Under the pieces are notes generated by a model. The model searched no databases, was not told the DNA's origin, and worked only from the letters and a program-made list of their open reading frames with translations. A stretch of 64,000 nt of DNA from positions 620,001 through 684,000 of the forward strand of contig NZ_CP159831.1 in the NCBI RefSeq assembly GCF_047730075.1, given 5' to 3'. A program made the position numbers and the translations under genes. This document shows positions 26,211 through 34,581 of this stretch, one piece after another. Source of the stretch: Njordibacter sp905182035 (lineage in GTDB: Bacteria > Pseudomonadota > Gammaproteobacteria > Pseudomonadales > Balneatricaceae). How positions within the stretch are numbered: position 1 is the first letter of the stretch; each line of letters opens with the position of its first letter.

Positions 26211-27131
26211 ATGAATAAACGCATACAACTTACAATTATAGGGCCCTTTTTGAGTTTGGTTTTTGGCTTGATGAGTGCTTCAGTCAGTGCAGAAGAAATC
26301 ACCATTAAAGCAGGTGAGTTGCGATTAAACGCTGTCTTAAATGTAGCTACGGATGCCATTAATGAAGGCCCATTGGTCTTGTTAGTGCATGGCACTCTTG
26401 CCCACAATGGCATGGAGATTATTACCAACTTGCAGGCATTGTTGGCTGATGAATCGCTAAACAGCCTTGCTATTAATTTAAGCCTTGGCATTGATGACCG
26501 CCACGGTGCTTACGATTGTGCCGTGCCTCATGAGCACCGTCATGAAGATGCGGTAGCTGAAATTGCCACTTGGGTTGAGTGGCTTAAGGGCCAAGGTGTA
26601 GACCAAATTCTGGTTGCAGGGCACTCAAGAGGTGGTGGTCAGGTTGCAGCCTATAGCCAAAACGCAGATGCAAATGTCCTAGGCCAAGTGTTAATAGCAC
26701 CCTCGACTTGGAACCCAGAATATGTCAAAACGGCCTATTACAGCCGTTATCAAAAGCGTTTAGCCGATCTCATTGACGTGGCAAAACAACAACCCAGTAG
26801 TGGGTGGATGCCAGAGCCTACCGACTTTATTTACTGTAATAAAGCGCCTAAAGTGAGGGCGGCCAGCTTTCTATCCTATTATCAGCCAGCGCAAACACTC
26901 AATACCCCAGACCTGTTAGTTGAAGGTGGCCTGCACACTGTGATTTTGGCAGGGAGTGAGGATCAGGTAGTTAAGGACTTGCCGCAGCAATTAGAGCTTC
27001 TTGAATTCTTAAATGTAGAGTTTATCTTGGTGGATGGTGCAGATCATTACTTTCGCGACTTATATGCTGATGACATCGTAGAAGCTATGGTGGACGCCAT
27101 AGTCACTTTGAATGAAGCAGATCAAAGTTAG
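26211..27131 (+). CDS. Exported alpha/beta hydrolase of the sox locus
   Basis: A 306-residue periplasmic protein with a signal peptide (LSLVFGLMSASVSA). The alpha/beta hydrolase features are an oxyanion stretch (LVLLVHGTLAHNGMEI), a nucleophile elbow GHSRGG, and a C-terminal His in DGADHYFRDL. It starts 10 bases after soxB with GAGGTAG upstream. The upstream in-frame start at 26169 overlaps soxB and adds 14 residues before the signal peptide, so it is rejected. Related hydrolases occur in other sox loci, but I know of no assigned reaction. Confidence 0.78.
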   Translation: MNKRIQLTIIGPFLSLVFGLMSASVSAEEITIKAGELRLNAVLNVATDAINEGPLVLLVHGTLAHNGMEIITNLQALLADESLNSLAINLSLGIDDRHGAYDCAVPHEHRHEDAVAEIATWVEWLKGQGVDQILVAGHSRGGGQVAAYSQNADANVLGQVLIAPSTWNPEYVKTAYYSRYQKRLADLIDVAKQQPSSGWMPEPTDFIYCNKAPKVRAASFLSYYQPAQTLNTPDLLVEGGLHTVILAGSEDQVVKDLPQQLELLEFLNVEFILVDGADHYFRDLYADDIVEAMVDAIVTLNEADQS

Positions 27132-27611
27132 ATGAACAGTCGTTGGCGTGCAAAGCCATTACATTGGCTGTTGTTGATGCTCTGGTTACCCCTCGGGCAT
27201 GCTAATGCTGAGGATGCTTTTCCAATGCTACAGGACAGCCGTTTACTGCAGCCAGATAGGGTATTGGTGTTGTTGGCAGAAGTTGAGAATTGTAGTTTTT
27301 GCAAACGTGTAAAAGATGACTTTTTATTGCCGTTAACGATGGACCCAGAATGGGCGCCGCTTTTCCAAGTAATGCTCATAGATCTTAATTCACAGCAAAT
27401 GCTAACGGATTTTTCAGCACAAAGAATATCTCAACAAGACCTTGCGGCGGCCTTGTCTGCTGACTTTTCGCCAACCTTGATATTTCTTAACCCTCGTTCT
27501 GGAGAACGCATAGGTGAAGACATAGTGGGGTTAGTAACACCTGATTTTTATGGTTTTTATTTACAACAACAAATTGCTCAGTCCTATGATCTATTAACCG
27601 GGCAACTTTAA
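27132..27611 (+). CDS. Thioredoxin-like protein, SoxS/SoxW type
   Basis: A 159-residue exported protein with a hydrophobic leader (LHWLLLMLWLPLGHANA) and a thioredoxin-like fold. The redox motif is CSFC, in EVENCSFCKRVKDDFLLPL, followed by VMLIDLN and the cis-Pro segment SPTLIFLNP. SoxS and SoxW proteins of this kind keep SoxY cysteine usable and reverse its inactivation. The start is directly adjacent to the preceding stop with no strong ribosome site, so translation is probably coupled. Confidence 0.75.
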   Translation: MNSRWRAKPLHWLLLMLWLPLGHANAEDAFPMLQDSRLLQPDRVLVLLAEVENCSFCKRVKDDFLLPLTMDPEWAPLFQVMLIDLNSQQMLTDFSAQRISQQDLAAALSADFSPTLIFLNPRSGERIGEDIVGLVTPDFYGFYLQQQIAQSYDLLTGQL

Positions 27612-27626
27612 CCCTTGGAGAGAATG

Positions 27627-28334
27627 ATGACTATTTTACCAAAGTTTATGGCAGCCACTGTTGTGTTGGTGTCAGTTTTATCAGTGACCGGTGTTGCTCA
27701 AGCTGAGAATAAGCCTGTGGCGATCACCAAAGGCCTTAGTGCTGTAACCATCGCCCATGAAGGTGCTGCGGTGGAATTGATGCGCGTGCAAGATAACGCT
27801 AATACTATTACGCAAGATTTTGCTTTGACATCGCGTCCTTGCCCCCCATTTTGTATTCAGCCCATGGTGTTTGCGCCTGGTGTAGAAACCTTAGGTGAAC
27901 TGGAAGTCATTGATCACTTAGTCCGTATGCAATCTGGTGAGGATATCTTGGTGATTGACTCACGTACACCAAATTGGGTTGAGAAAGGCACAATTCCTGG
28001 TGCTGTTAATATCTCTTGGGTTAGTCTAACCCCAGCCAAAGGCGCCACCACTGAAGGCATAATGGACATTATGCTTAATCAAATGGGTGTCACTTTAATA
28101 GGTGATGCTGACGAGTTTGAAGTTGACGAAGCCATTGTTAACGGTTCTGTTGCAGATGTATTCAATTACTCACAAGCCAAAACTCTAGTACTATTTTGTA
28201 ATGGTATGTGGTGTGGGCAGTCACCTGCTTCGATGGCTAGCTTGTTACGCTTCGGTTATCCTGCTGATAAAATCAAGTGGTTTCGTGGTGGCATGCAAAC
28301 TTGGCAAATATTGGGCCTGACCACTGTTAATTAG
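27627..28334 (+). CDS. Exported rhodanese-domain protein of the sox locus
   Basis: A 235-residue periplasmic protein: signal peptide (AATVVLVSVLSVTGVAQA), a novel N-terminal segment with a CPPFC pair, and a rhodanese domain (about 95-230) whose active-site loop is CNGMWCGQS, in VLFCNGMWCGQSPASM. The start at 27627 follows GGAG by 6 bases; ATG 27624 and TTG 27615 are too close to that site. Rhodaneses carry sulfane sulfur as a persulfide, so it could pass sulfur to or from SoxYZ. It is the last gene of the sox cluster. Confidence 0.78.
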   Translation: MTILPKFMAATVVLVSVLSVTGVAQAENKPVAITKGLSAVTIAHEGAAVELMRVQDNANTITQDFALTSRPCPPFCIQPMVFAPGVETLGELEVIDHLVRMQSGEDILVIDSRTPNWVEKGTIPGAVNISWVSLTPAKGATTEGIMDIMLNQMGVTLIGDADEFEVDEAIVNGSVADVFNYSQAKTLVLFCNGMWCGQSPASMASLLRFGYPADKIKWFRGGMQTWQILGLTTVN

Positions 28335-28503
28335 TCAAGAATAAGGCGTCATAACTGGTCATCACTATCTTGTATCTGTCGTTGTAAATGGCGTAGGCGA
28401 AAACACGTGCAACAGATCTGGAGTGCCCCATTATGTCCATCTTTGGGAATTATTACAGGCAGTATGCCATTCATGTTAAGGGTATGATAACCTAGCTTCT
28501 GAT

Positions 28504-28526
28504 ATTGGTAATAAAATATTACCAAT
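28504..28526. promoter_or_regulatory. Perfect palindrome upstream of glcD, probable operator
   Basis: ATTGGTAATA-AAA-TATTACCAAT is a perfect 10-bp inverted repeat with a 3-base centre, 27 bases before the glcD start. Its TTGGT...ACCAA halves recall operators of FadR-subfamily GntR regulators such as GlcC, PdhR and LldR. No such regulator gene is in the window. Confidence 0.6.
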
Positions 28527-28553
28527 TTAATAGTTAAGTATCAGGCCTTTTTT

Positions 28554-30026
28554 ATGGATACCATATTAAGCACATCTGACACCCACTCTAAGCAAGGGTC
28601 TGAAGGTGGAGACGTGGCTGCACTAGTTAGCTCGCTACAGCTACTGCTGCCAGCATCAAGCATTATTATCTCAACAGAGAGCCAGAGGCCTTTTGAATGT
28701 GATGGCTTGGCTGTATACCAACAACTGCCTTTAGTCACGGTTATCCCAGAAACCGTGGACCAAGTGCAAGCCATCCTACGCCTCTGTCATCTACATCGTG
28801 TGCCCCTTGTACCAAGAGGTGCAGGCACTGGTCTATGTGCCGGTGCAATGCCCCATGCAGAAGGGGTCTTGTTGGTGATGAGCAAACTCGATAAGATTTT
28901 ACACATTAACCAAAATACGGCCACCGCAACAGTCCAGCCCGGTGTTCGTAACTTAGCTTTAACAGATGCAGCCCAACCTTTTGGTCTCTACTACGCACCG
29001 GACCCATCCTCACAAATTGCCTGCACTATAGGCGGTAATGTGGCAGAAAATTCTGGTGGTGTTCATTGTCTGAAGTACGGCCTCACGGTCAATAATCTAC
29101 TGCAAGTAACCATGATTACCATAGAAGGACAAGTGATCATTTTAGGCGGCGAAGGTTTAGACGAACCGGGCATGGATCTATTGAGTTTAGTTGTGGGTTC
29201 CGAAGGTTTGTTAGGTGTGGTGGTGGAAGCGAAGGTTAAATTGTTACCACGAGCCCCTAGAGTGCAAGTGCTTTTGGCTGCGTATGACAGCGTCACTGCA
29301 GCAGGTGATGCGGTGGCGGCCCTCATAGGGCAGGGCATCATACCAGCGGGTTTGGAAATGATGGATCATTTAGCTATCAGCGCTGCGGAAGATTTTGTAA
29401 AAGTTGGCTACCCTACGGACGCCCAAGCGCTACTTATTTGTGAGTTAGATGGCACTGATGCTGAAGTTGAAGAACAGCTTGCTGTGGTCAGTCAGTGTTT
29501 TACAGAGCACGGAGCCCACCATATTCGTATCGCTAAAGATGCAGCCGAAGCCGAAGCACTGTGGCAAGGGCGCAAAGCAGCCTTCCCTGCAGTAGGACGT
29601 ATCTCACCAGATTATTATTGTATGGATGGCACTATACCGCGCGGCCAAGTGGGTTATGTGCTCACTCGTATAAGCGAACTATCCCGGAGTTACGGCCTCC
29701 GAGTTGCCAATGTTTTCCATGCAGGAGACGGTAATTTACACCCACTTATTTTATTTGACGCCAGTGTTGATGGTGAGCTTCAGCAAGCGGAATTATTAGG
29801 TGGGGATATTCTGACATTATGTGTTGATGTAGGTGGCACTATTACTGGTGAACATGGTGTTGGTTTAGAAAAAATGCAGCAAATGCCATACCAATTTGGC
29901 GACGCAGAACTGGCTCAGTTTAGACGTTTGAAGGCAGCCTTTGACAGTGAAGAGTTGTTAAATCCTGGGAAAGGCATTCCCACACTCAAATACTGCCAAG
30001 AATATCGGAGCTTGCAACATGGATGA
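28554..30026 (+). CDS. glcD: Glycolate oxidase subunit GlcD
   Basis: A 490-residue FAD subunit. The PCMH-type FAD-binding domain fills residues about 50-230 (PRGAGTGLCAGAMP and SSQIACTIGGNVAENSGG). The FAD-oxidase C-terminal domain follows, with VFHAGDGNLHPLILFD and the closing TGEHGVGLEKMQQM. GlcDEF oxidises glycolate to glyoxylate and feeds electrons to the respiratory chain. It begins the glcDEF operon behind a palindrome and overlaps glcE by 8 bases. Confidence 0.94.
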   Translation: MDTILSTSDTHSKQGSEGGDVAALVSSLQLLLPASSIIISTESQRPFECDGLAVYQQLPLVTVIPETVDQVQAILRLCHLHRVPLVPRGAGTGLCAGAMPHAEGVLLVMSKLDKILHINQNTATATVQPGVRNLALTDAAQPFGLYYAPDPSSQIACTIGGNVAENSGGVHCLKYGLTVNNLLQVTMITIEGQVIILGGEGLDEPGMDLLSLVVGSEGLLGVVVEAKVKLLPRAPRVQVLLAAYDSVTAAGDAVAALIGQGIIPAGLEMMDHLAISAAEDFVKVGYPTDAQALLICELDGTDAEVEEQLAVVSQCFTEHGAHHIRIAKDAAEAEALWQGRKAAFPAVGRISPDYYCMDGTIPRGQVGYVLTRISELSRSYGLRVANVFHAGDGNLHPLILFDASVDGELQQAELLGGDILTLCVDVGGTITGEHGVGLEKMQQMPYQFGDAELAQFRRLKAAFDSEELLNPGKGIPTLKYCQEYRSLQHG

Positions 30027-31059
30027 TTTAACTGCGCAGTTGGAGCAACAAATTCAACAGGCATACACCACTAAATCACCCCTTAAAATACAGGCTGGCA
30101 ACACTAAAGCCTACCTTGGTCGAGACTCCTCTGGAGAAGTGGTTGATGTGGCTAATCATAGTGGTGTAATTAGCTATAGCCCTACGGAATTGGTGATTAG
30201 AGCGCGCGCCGGCACCAAAATTTCTCATCTCAACGATCTATTAAGCGAGCACCAACAACGATTACCTTTTGAGCCACCAAGCTTTGCCGGTGAAGCCACC
30301 ATTGGTGGTACGGTGGCAGCAAATCAGACGGGTGCATCACGGCCATGGTTTGGAGGTGTTAAAGATAGTTTGCTAGGTTTAGGGCTTATAAATGGCTACG
30401 GTGAGACTATGCAGTTTGGTGGCCAGGTTATGAAAAACGTAGCAGGTTTTGATGTGACACGATTGCAGTGTGGCGCTATGGGCAGTTTAGGCCTTATTAC
30501 AGACGTCTCCATAAAAGTATTACCAGAGTTTAAGACAGGCCATACGCTAACGTTTGAAATGACTGCAGAAGCTGCTCTACAGACTATGTTGCGATGGGCC
30601 AACCTTAGTTTACCCATTACTGGCATGAGCCACCTGCAGGGCCTGCTCTATGTGCGGTTGCAAGGTGGAGATAGCGGCGTTGCCTCGGCTAGTGAGTTTT
30701 TGGGCGGTGAGCAGCTTGTGCCAAAGGTTGCAAAAGAGTTTTGGCAAGCGGTAAGGGAAGGTCGTTTATTGCAGCCGCAGCATAACCAAATATTATGGCG
30801 CTGGAGTGGGTCAAGTGATGCGCCTATTCACGCCTTACCAGATACCTCTTTGATCAACTGGGCGGGATCTGAGCGTTGGGCACTAAAGGCGAGTTCAAGT
30901 ACTCCAGCGGATGGTTTAATACAATACCAAGGGGGTGATCGATTGGCAGAGGTTTATGGTGCCATAAGCGCTCCCCAACAAGCCCTGCAAGAACGGATAA
31001 AACATGCATTTGACCCCCATGGGATTTTAAATGCCGGTCGCCTATATTCTTGGATGTAA
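30019..31059 (+). CDS. glcE: Glycolate oxidase subunit GlcE
   Basis: A 346-residue second FAD-binding subunit, shorter than GlcD because it lacks the full C-terminal oxidase domain. Visible family stretches are FEPPSFAGEATIGGTVAANQ, NGYGETMQFGGQVMKNVAGF and the C-terminal HAFDPHGILNAGRLY. The start overlaps glcD and has GGAG 9 bases upstream. It forms a complex with GlcD and the iron-sulfur subunit GlcF. Confidence 0.93.
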   Translation: MDDLTAQLEQQIQQAYTTKSPLKIQAGNTKAYLGRDSSGEVVDVANHSGVISYSPTELVIRARAGTKISHLNDLLSEHQQRLPFEPPSFAGEATIGGTVAANQTGASRPWFGGVKDSLLGLGLINGYGETMQFGGQVMKNVAGFDVTRLQCGAMGSLGLITDVSIKVLPEFKTGHTLTFEMTAEAALQTMLRWANLSLPITGMSHLQGLLYVRLQGGDSGVASASEFLGGEQLVPKVAKEFWQAVREGRLLQPQHNQILWRWSGSSDAPIHALPDTSLINWAGSERWALKASSSTPADGLIQYQGGDRLAEVYGAISAPQQALQERIKHAFDPHGILNAGRLYSWM

Positions 31060-31062
31060 ACC

Positions 31063-32286
31063 ATGAAAACAATTATTGCCAAAGAGTTTGCGGATCAGCC
31101 TCAATTTTCTCCTGTTAAAGGCATCTTACAAGCCTGCGTGCACTGTGGGTTTTGCACTGCCACCTGCCCAACCTACCTTATACTAGGAGACGAACGTGAC
31201 AGCCCTCGTGGGCGTATTTACATGATGAAAGCCATGTTCGAGGGCGAACCCGTGACCCAAGAAACGCGCCATCATTTAGATCGATGTCTAACCTGTAGAA
31301 GCTGTGAAACAACGTGCCCCTCTGGGGTTGAATATAGCCATCTTGTGGATTTGGGCCGTGTGGTAGCAGAACAAAAAGCGCCACGTCCGATGGGTCAGCA
31401 GCTGGTTCGTTGGGGTTTACGTCAAGTGCTGCCCTATCGTTCCCGATTTGGTCCGATGCTTAAACTGGGGCAACTATTTCGGCCAGTGTTGCCTCAGGTG
31501 CTAAAACAGCATATCCCTCTATCATCCCCCAAGCTCACTATCCCAATAAGTAAGCATAAGCGCATCATGTTGAGTTTACCCGGTTGTGCCCAAGCGAGCG
31601 CTGCACCTAATACTGATATTGCTGCGGCACAGGTGCTAGACCAACTCGATATTACGTTAAAAGTACTTCATAAAAGTGGTTGTTGTGGTGCCGTTAATCA
31701 TCATTTGAACGCCCATGACAAAGCCCTTGACCAAGCTAGGCATAATATTGATTTGGTGTGGCCAGAATTACAGGCAGGGGCCGAAGCCCTCGTGGTCACC
31801 GCCTCAGGTTGTGGCGCTGCCCTTCAAGAGTATGGCTACATGCTGCGTGATGACACAGCTTATGCGGACAAAGCCAAGCAAGTTTCGAAGGCCGCCAAAG
31901 ACATCGTAGAAATTTTGGGCCAAGAAAACCTCGAACCTATCAAGGCTATGTTAAAGAAAGCACCAGATGTAGGCAAAGTTGCTGTGCATTGCCCATGTAC
32001 CCAACAACATGCCATGCAACTGCCACACAAGGTAAAAGCATTATTAGACGACTTAGGTGTAGACACGGCAGCCACCAAAAATGACCACTTGTGCTGTGGC
32101 TCAGCAGGCACCTATTCGCTGCTACAACCAAACTTGAGTCACCAACTTCGCAGCCAAAAACTAAAGGACTTAACCTTAGATAGACCAAAGCTTATTGTCA
32201 CTGCTAATATTGGTTGTCAGCTGCATCTAGGGGGTGTAGGAGACGTACCAGTAAAACATTGGCTGGAACTGTTAGTTGATCAATAG
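31063..32286 (+). CDS. glcF: Glycolate oxidase iron-sulfur subunit GlcF
   Basis: A 407-residue protein with two ferredoxin-type 4Fe-4S sites, CVHCGFCTATCP and CLTCRSCETTCP, in the first 90 residues. Two cysteine-rich CCG domains follow, visible at KSGCCGAVNHH and HLCCGSAGTYSLL. It passes electrons from GlcDE to the membrane. It starts 3 bases after glcE. Confidence 0.94.
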   Translation: MKTIIAKEFADQPQFSPVKGILQACVHCGFCTATCPTYLILGDERDSPRGRIYMMKAMFEGEPVTQETRHHLDRCLTCRSCETTCPSGVEYSHLVDLGRVVAEQKAPRPMGQQLVRWGLRQVLPYRSRFGPMLKLGQLFRPVLPQVLKQHIPLSSPKLTIPISKHKRIMLSLPGCAQASAAPNTDIAAAQVLDQLDITLKVLHKSGCCGAVNHHLNAHDKALDQARHNIDLVWPELQAGAEALVVTASGCGAALQEYGYMLRDDTAYADKAKQVSKAAKDIVEILGQENLEPIKAMLKKAPDVGKVAVHCPCTQQHAMQLPHKVKALLDDLGVDTAATKNDHLCCGSAGTYSLLQPNLSHQLRSQKLKDLTLDRPKLIVTANIGCQLHLGGVGDVPVKHWLELLVDQ

Positions 32287-32387
32287 CGCAGCAAGTCTTT
32301 ACCTAGTTTGACACACGTTAGGGGAATTAATTGGTATTATGTTAGTCTACATAAAGGAATCGTAGTGTTATTGTTAAGGAAAATCCC

Positions 32388-32954
32388 ATGAAAAACATGA
32401 TCCCAAAAGCCATCCAAACGGTCACTAAACAGCTTACTCTAAAGCTTACTTTAGCTGCAGTTGGTTTGACGTTAGCTAGCGGCGCTCAAGCCCAAACTAT
32501 GCTGGTTAAAGTATTACAAGAATCCGACGAAATTATTTCTCAGGTATATAAAGAAGTGCCTATTAAATCGTGTAGAGTAGAACAAATTCCTATTTATGGC
32601 ACTCAAGCTGGTGGTCAACAAGCCTCCACTGCCGACGTTGTGGCCAGCGCTATCTTTGGTGGCTTATTGGGCAACGCAGTTGGAGGCGGTAAGGGTAAAG
32701 ATGCAGCCACACTGCTTGGAGCCATTGCCGGTGCAGACATGGCAAATAAAAAAGGTAAAAGTAAGCAAGTTATCGTGGGTCATAAACAACAAGAAGTATG
32801 TGATGTAGTGATGCAGCAGCGCTCTGTGAGCCAAGTGACTGGCTACAAAACCTACATCGAGTTTGGTGGCAATGTATGGCAAATGACCACCACTATTCCC
32901 TACACTACAGGTGAGTTTTTGAGCGTAAATGTTGATATAACGCCTGCCGAATAA
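32388..32954 (+). CDS. Glycine-zipper 2TM-domain surface protein
   Basis: A 188-residue exported protein: signal peptide (LTLAAVGLTLASGAQA) and a central glycine-zipper hydrophobic pair (FGGLLGNAVGGGKGKDAATLLGAIAG, split around residues 85-115) like the Rickettsia 17-kDa antigen family. A polar C-terminal domain has VCDVVMQQRSVSQVTGYKTY. No lipobox Cys is seen. AAGGAAA precedes the start. Probably located in the outer membrane or periplasm; function unknown. Confidence 0.75.
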   Translation: MKNMIPKAIQTVTKQLTLKLTLAAVGLTLASGAQAQTMLVKVLQESDEIISQVYKEVPIKSCRVEQIPIYGTQAGGQQASTADVVASAIFGGLLGNAVGGGKGKDAATLLGAIAGADMANKKGKSKQVIVGHKQQEVCDVVMQQRSVSQVTGYKTYIEFGGNVWQMTTTIPYTTGEFLSVNVDITPAE

Positions 32955-32956
32955 CC

Positions 32957-33937
32957 CTACTTTTTTAATGCTAGACCCAGCATGGCTGGGTCTGCATTGC
33001 CACCAGACAAAATTACTAATGTGGTTTTACCTTTTACCTTTAAGCTCTTATCTAAGATGGCTGCTAAGCCTACACATCCTCCAGGTTCCACTACAAGCTT
33101 TAATTGCTGCATACAAATAGCCATAGCTGCCAATACGTATTGGTCACTTACCGCTTTAGCTCCAGCCAAATAATGCTGCATTATTGGAAAAGTGAGCTCA
33201 CCCACCATGGGCGTCACTATGGCATCACAGATAGAAATGGGTGGGTTTTTGTTGGCCAGGCGCTGGCCAGCAGATATAGATCGTGCGGCATCGTTATGGC
33301 CTTCAGGTTCTGCGCCCCAAAAGGTGACATCTGGGAAGTGATGTTTGAGTGCCGTGGCGCTACCCGTAATCAAACCACCACCACCAATGGGGCTAATAGC
33401 TTGGTCTGGCACTAAACCTAGCGCTTCTAGTTGATGGGCAGCTTCTAGACCTAGAGTACCTTGGCCAGCCATGATGTCTGCATCATTATAGGGTGGAATG
33501 AGTGTTAGATTATGCTGTTGTGCTAGTTGTTGACCGATAGCTTCTCGGTTTTCGGTGTTGCGATTGTATAGCACCACCTTACCGCCAAGAGCTTTAGTAT
33601 TGGCAATTTTAATCTGTGGTGCGTCAGCAGGCATGATAATGGTGGCAGGCACACCAAAATGTGCCGCTGCCGCGGCTACGCCCTGAGCGTGGTTACCTGA
33701 TGAATAAGCAACCACGCCCTTAAGTTGCTTGGTCTGGGCAAGTTTACTAAGTTTGTTGAAGGCGCCACGAAACTTGAACGAACCAGTGCGTTGTAGGTTT
33801 TCAGCTTTGAATAACACTCGTCCACCTAGTTGTTGATTCAGCATGGACGATTCAAGCAAAGGCGTCATCACTGCGTGGCCTTTGATACGCTGGCTAGCAG
33901 TGATAATGTTTTGATAATTTATTGCAAGCGAAGTCAT
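32957..33937 (-). CDS. PLP-dependent serine/threonine dehydratase family enzyme
   Basis: A 326-residue fold-type II PLP enzyme. The Schiff-base lysine is in TGSFKFRGAFNKL, the phosphate loop is SPIGGGGLITG, and the C-terminal ILSGGNADP closes the fold. There is no ACT domain, so it belongs with catabolic threonine dehydratase, serine racemase or threo-3-hydroxyaspartate ammonia-lyase rather than biosynthetic IlvA; the substrate cannot be decided. Its stop is 2 bases from the convergent upstream gene. The last codons form a 9-bp perfect inverted repeat (32973-32993), without a T-run on either strand. Confidence 0.87.
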   Translation of the reverse strand: MTSLAINYQNIITASQRIKGHAVMTPLLESSMLNQQLGGRVLFKAENLQRTGSFKFRGAFNKLSKLAQTKQLKGVVAYSSGNHAQGVAAAAAHFGVPATIIMPADAPQIKIANTKALGGKVVLYNRNTENREAIGQQLAQQHNLTLIPPYNDADIMAGQGTLGLEAAHQLEALGLVPDQAISPIGGGGLITGSATALKHHFPDVTFWGAEPEGHNDAARSISAGQRLANKNPPISICDAIVTPMVGELTFPIMQHYLAGAKAVSDQYVLAAMAICMQQLKLVVEPGGCVGLAAILDKSLKVKGKTTLVILSGGNADPAMLGLALKK

Positions 33938-33999
33938 AAAGGGGAATACCTGTTTTTTTTGACTGTTTAAACAACAAATAATAGCACCTCAGATGCTCC

Positions 34000-34149
34000 A
34001 TGACTGCAAAAGCTCCTCCCCTTGGCAATCACCATTATATTCAACTGCCTAAGCCTCCGCCAATAAATGTAGCGTGTGAGATTGATAATGGTCACGGTAT
34101 GACCTTGCCTTTGCAGGCGGGCGTAACCTTGCTACGTACCTCAAAATAA
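34000..34149 (+). CDS. Possible small protein, 49 residues
   Basis: An ATG-to-TAA frame in the 258-base gap before the next gene. The product is Pro-rich at its N-terminus (KAPPLGNHHY, LPKPPP) and ends in MTLPLQAGVTLLRTSK. No clear ribosome-binding site is seen and no family is recognised. It could equally be untranslated leader of the following gene. Confidence 0.25.
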   Translation: MTAKAPPLGNHHYIQLPKPPPINVACEIDNGHGMTLPLQAGVTLLRTSK

Positions 34150-34195
34150 AACCTGTGTTATCATAGTTGATTGCGTTTCTATTTGCCGTCGCCTT

Positions 34196-34546
34196 ATGAC
34201 ACTGACCAGCCGTCCAAAATCACGACTTAGGTTACCACCTAATAAACATCAGGTTAAACAAGAGTTAGCCCAAGATGTAGCACACTTTTTGGCGCGTGGC
34301 GGGAGTGTAGAGCAAGTAGAGCAAGGCGAAACGGCGCTAGTAAATGGCTGCTTTAATCAGCAACGTCCCGCTGTAGCTAGTCAGGCGCAAACACGTACGT
34401 TACTATCTTCTCAAGTTGAGGCTATTGAAAAGCGTAAAGAAGAGCGTCGTCAATCTAAACCAGCCCCCCTCAAGACCAACCGTCGACCCACCAAAAAGTG
34501 GATATACGACGATTTTGGTGAGCCCTTGCGTTGGGTTTGGGCTTAA
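34196..34546 (+). CDS. Hypothetical basic protein upstream of crbR
   Basis: A 116-residue soluble, strongly basic protein with no signal or membrane segment. An N-terminal patch (SRPKSRLRLPPNKHQVKQEL) and a Lys/Arg-rich middle (EAIEKRKEERRQSKP) lead to a conserved-looking end, KWIYDDFGEPLRWVWA. It precedes the response-regulator gene by 35 bases and may be co-transcribed. The basic, coiled character hints at nucleic-acid or RNA-polymerase binding, but no function can be assigned. No good ribosome-binding site is seen at this ATG. Confidence 0.6.
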   Translation: MTLTSRPKSRLRLPPNKHQVKQELAQDVAHFLARGGSVEQVEQGETALVNGCFNQQRPAVASQAQTRTLLSSQVEAIEKRKEERRQSKPAPLKTNRRPTKKWIYDDFGEPLRWVWA

Positions 34547-34581
34547 TAGCTTAGCCGGTATTGTATTAAGGAAGCCTAACC

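Noticed and set aside
32308..32340. TTGACA ... TATTAT as promoter of the glycine-zipper gene
   Set aside because: The spacer is 21 bases, outside the usual range, so only the TTGACA is striking.
32973..32993. 9-bp perfect inverted repeat at the 3' end of the dehydratase gene as a terminator
   Set aside because: No T-run follows on either strand; the bases belong to the final codons. It may be only coding coincidence or an mRNA 3' structure.
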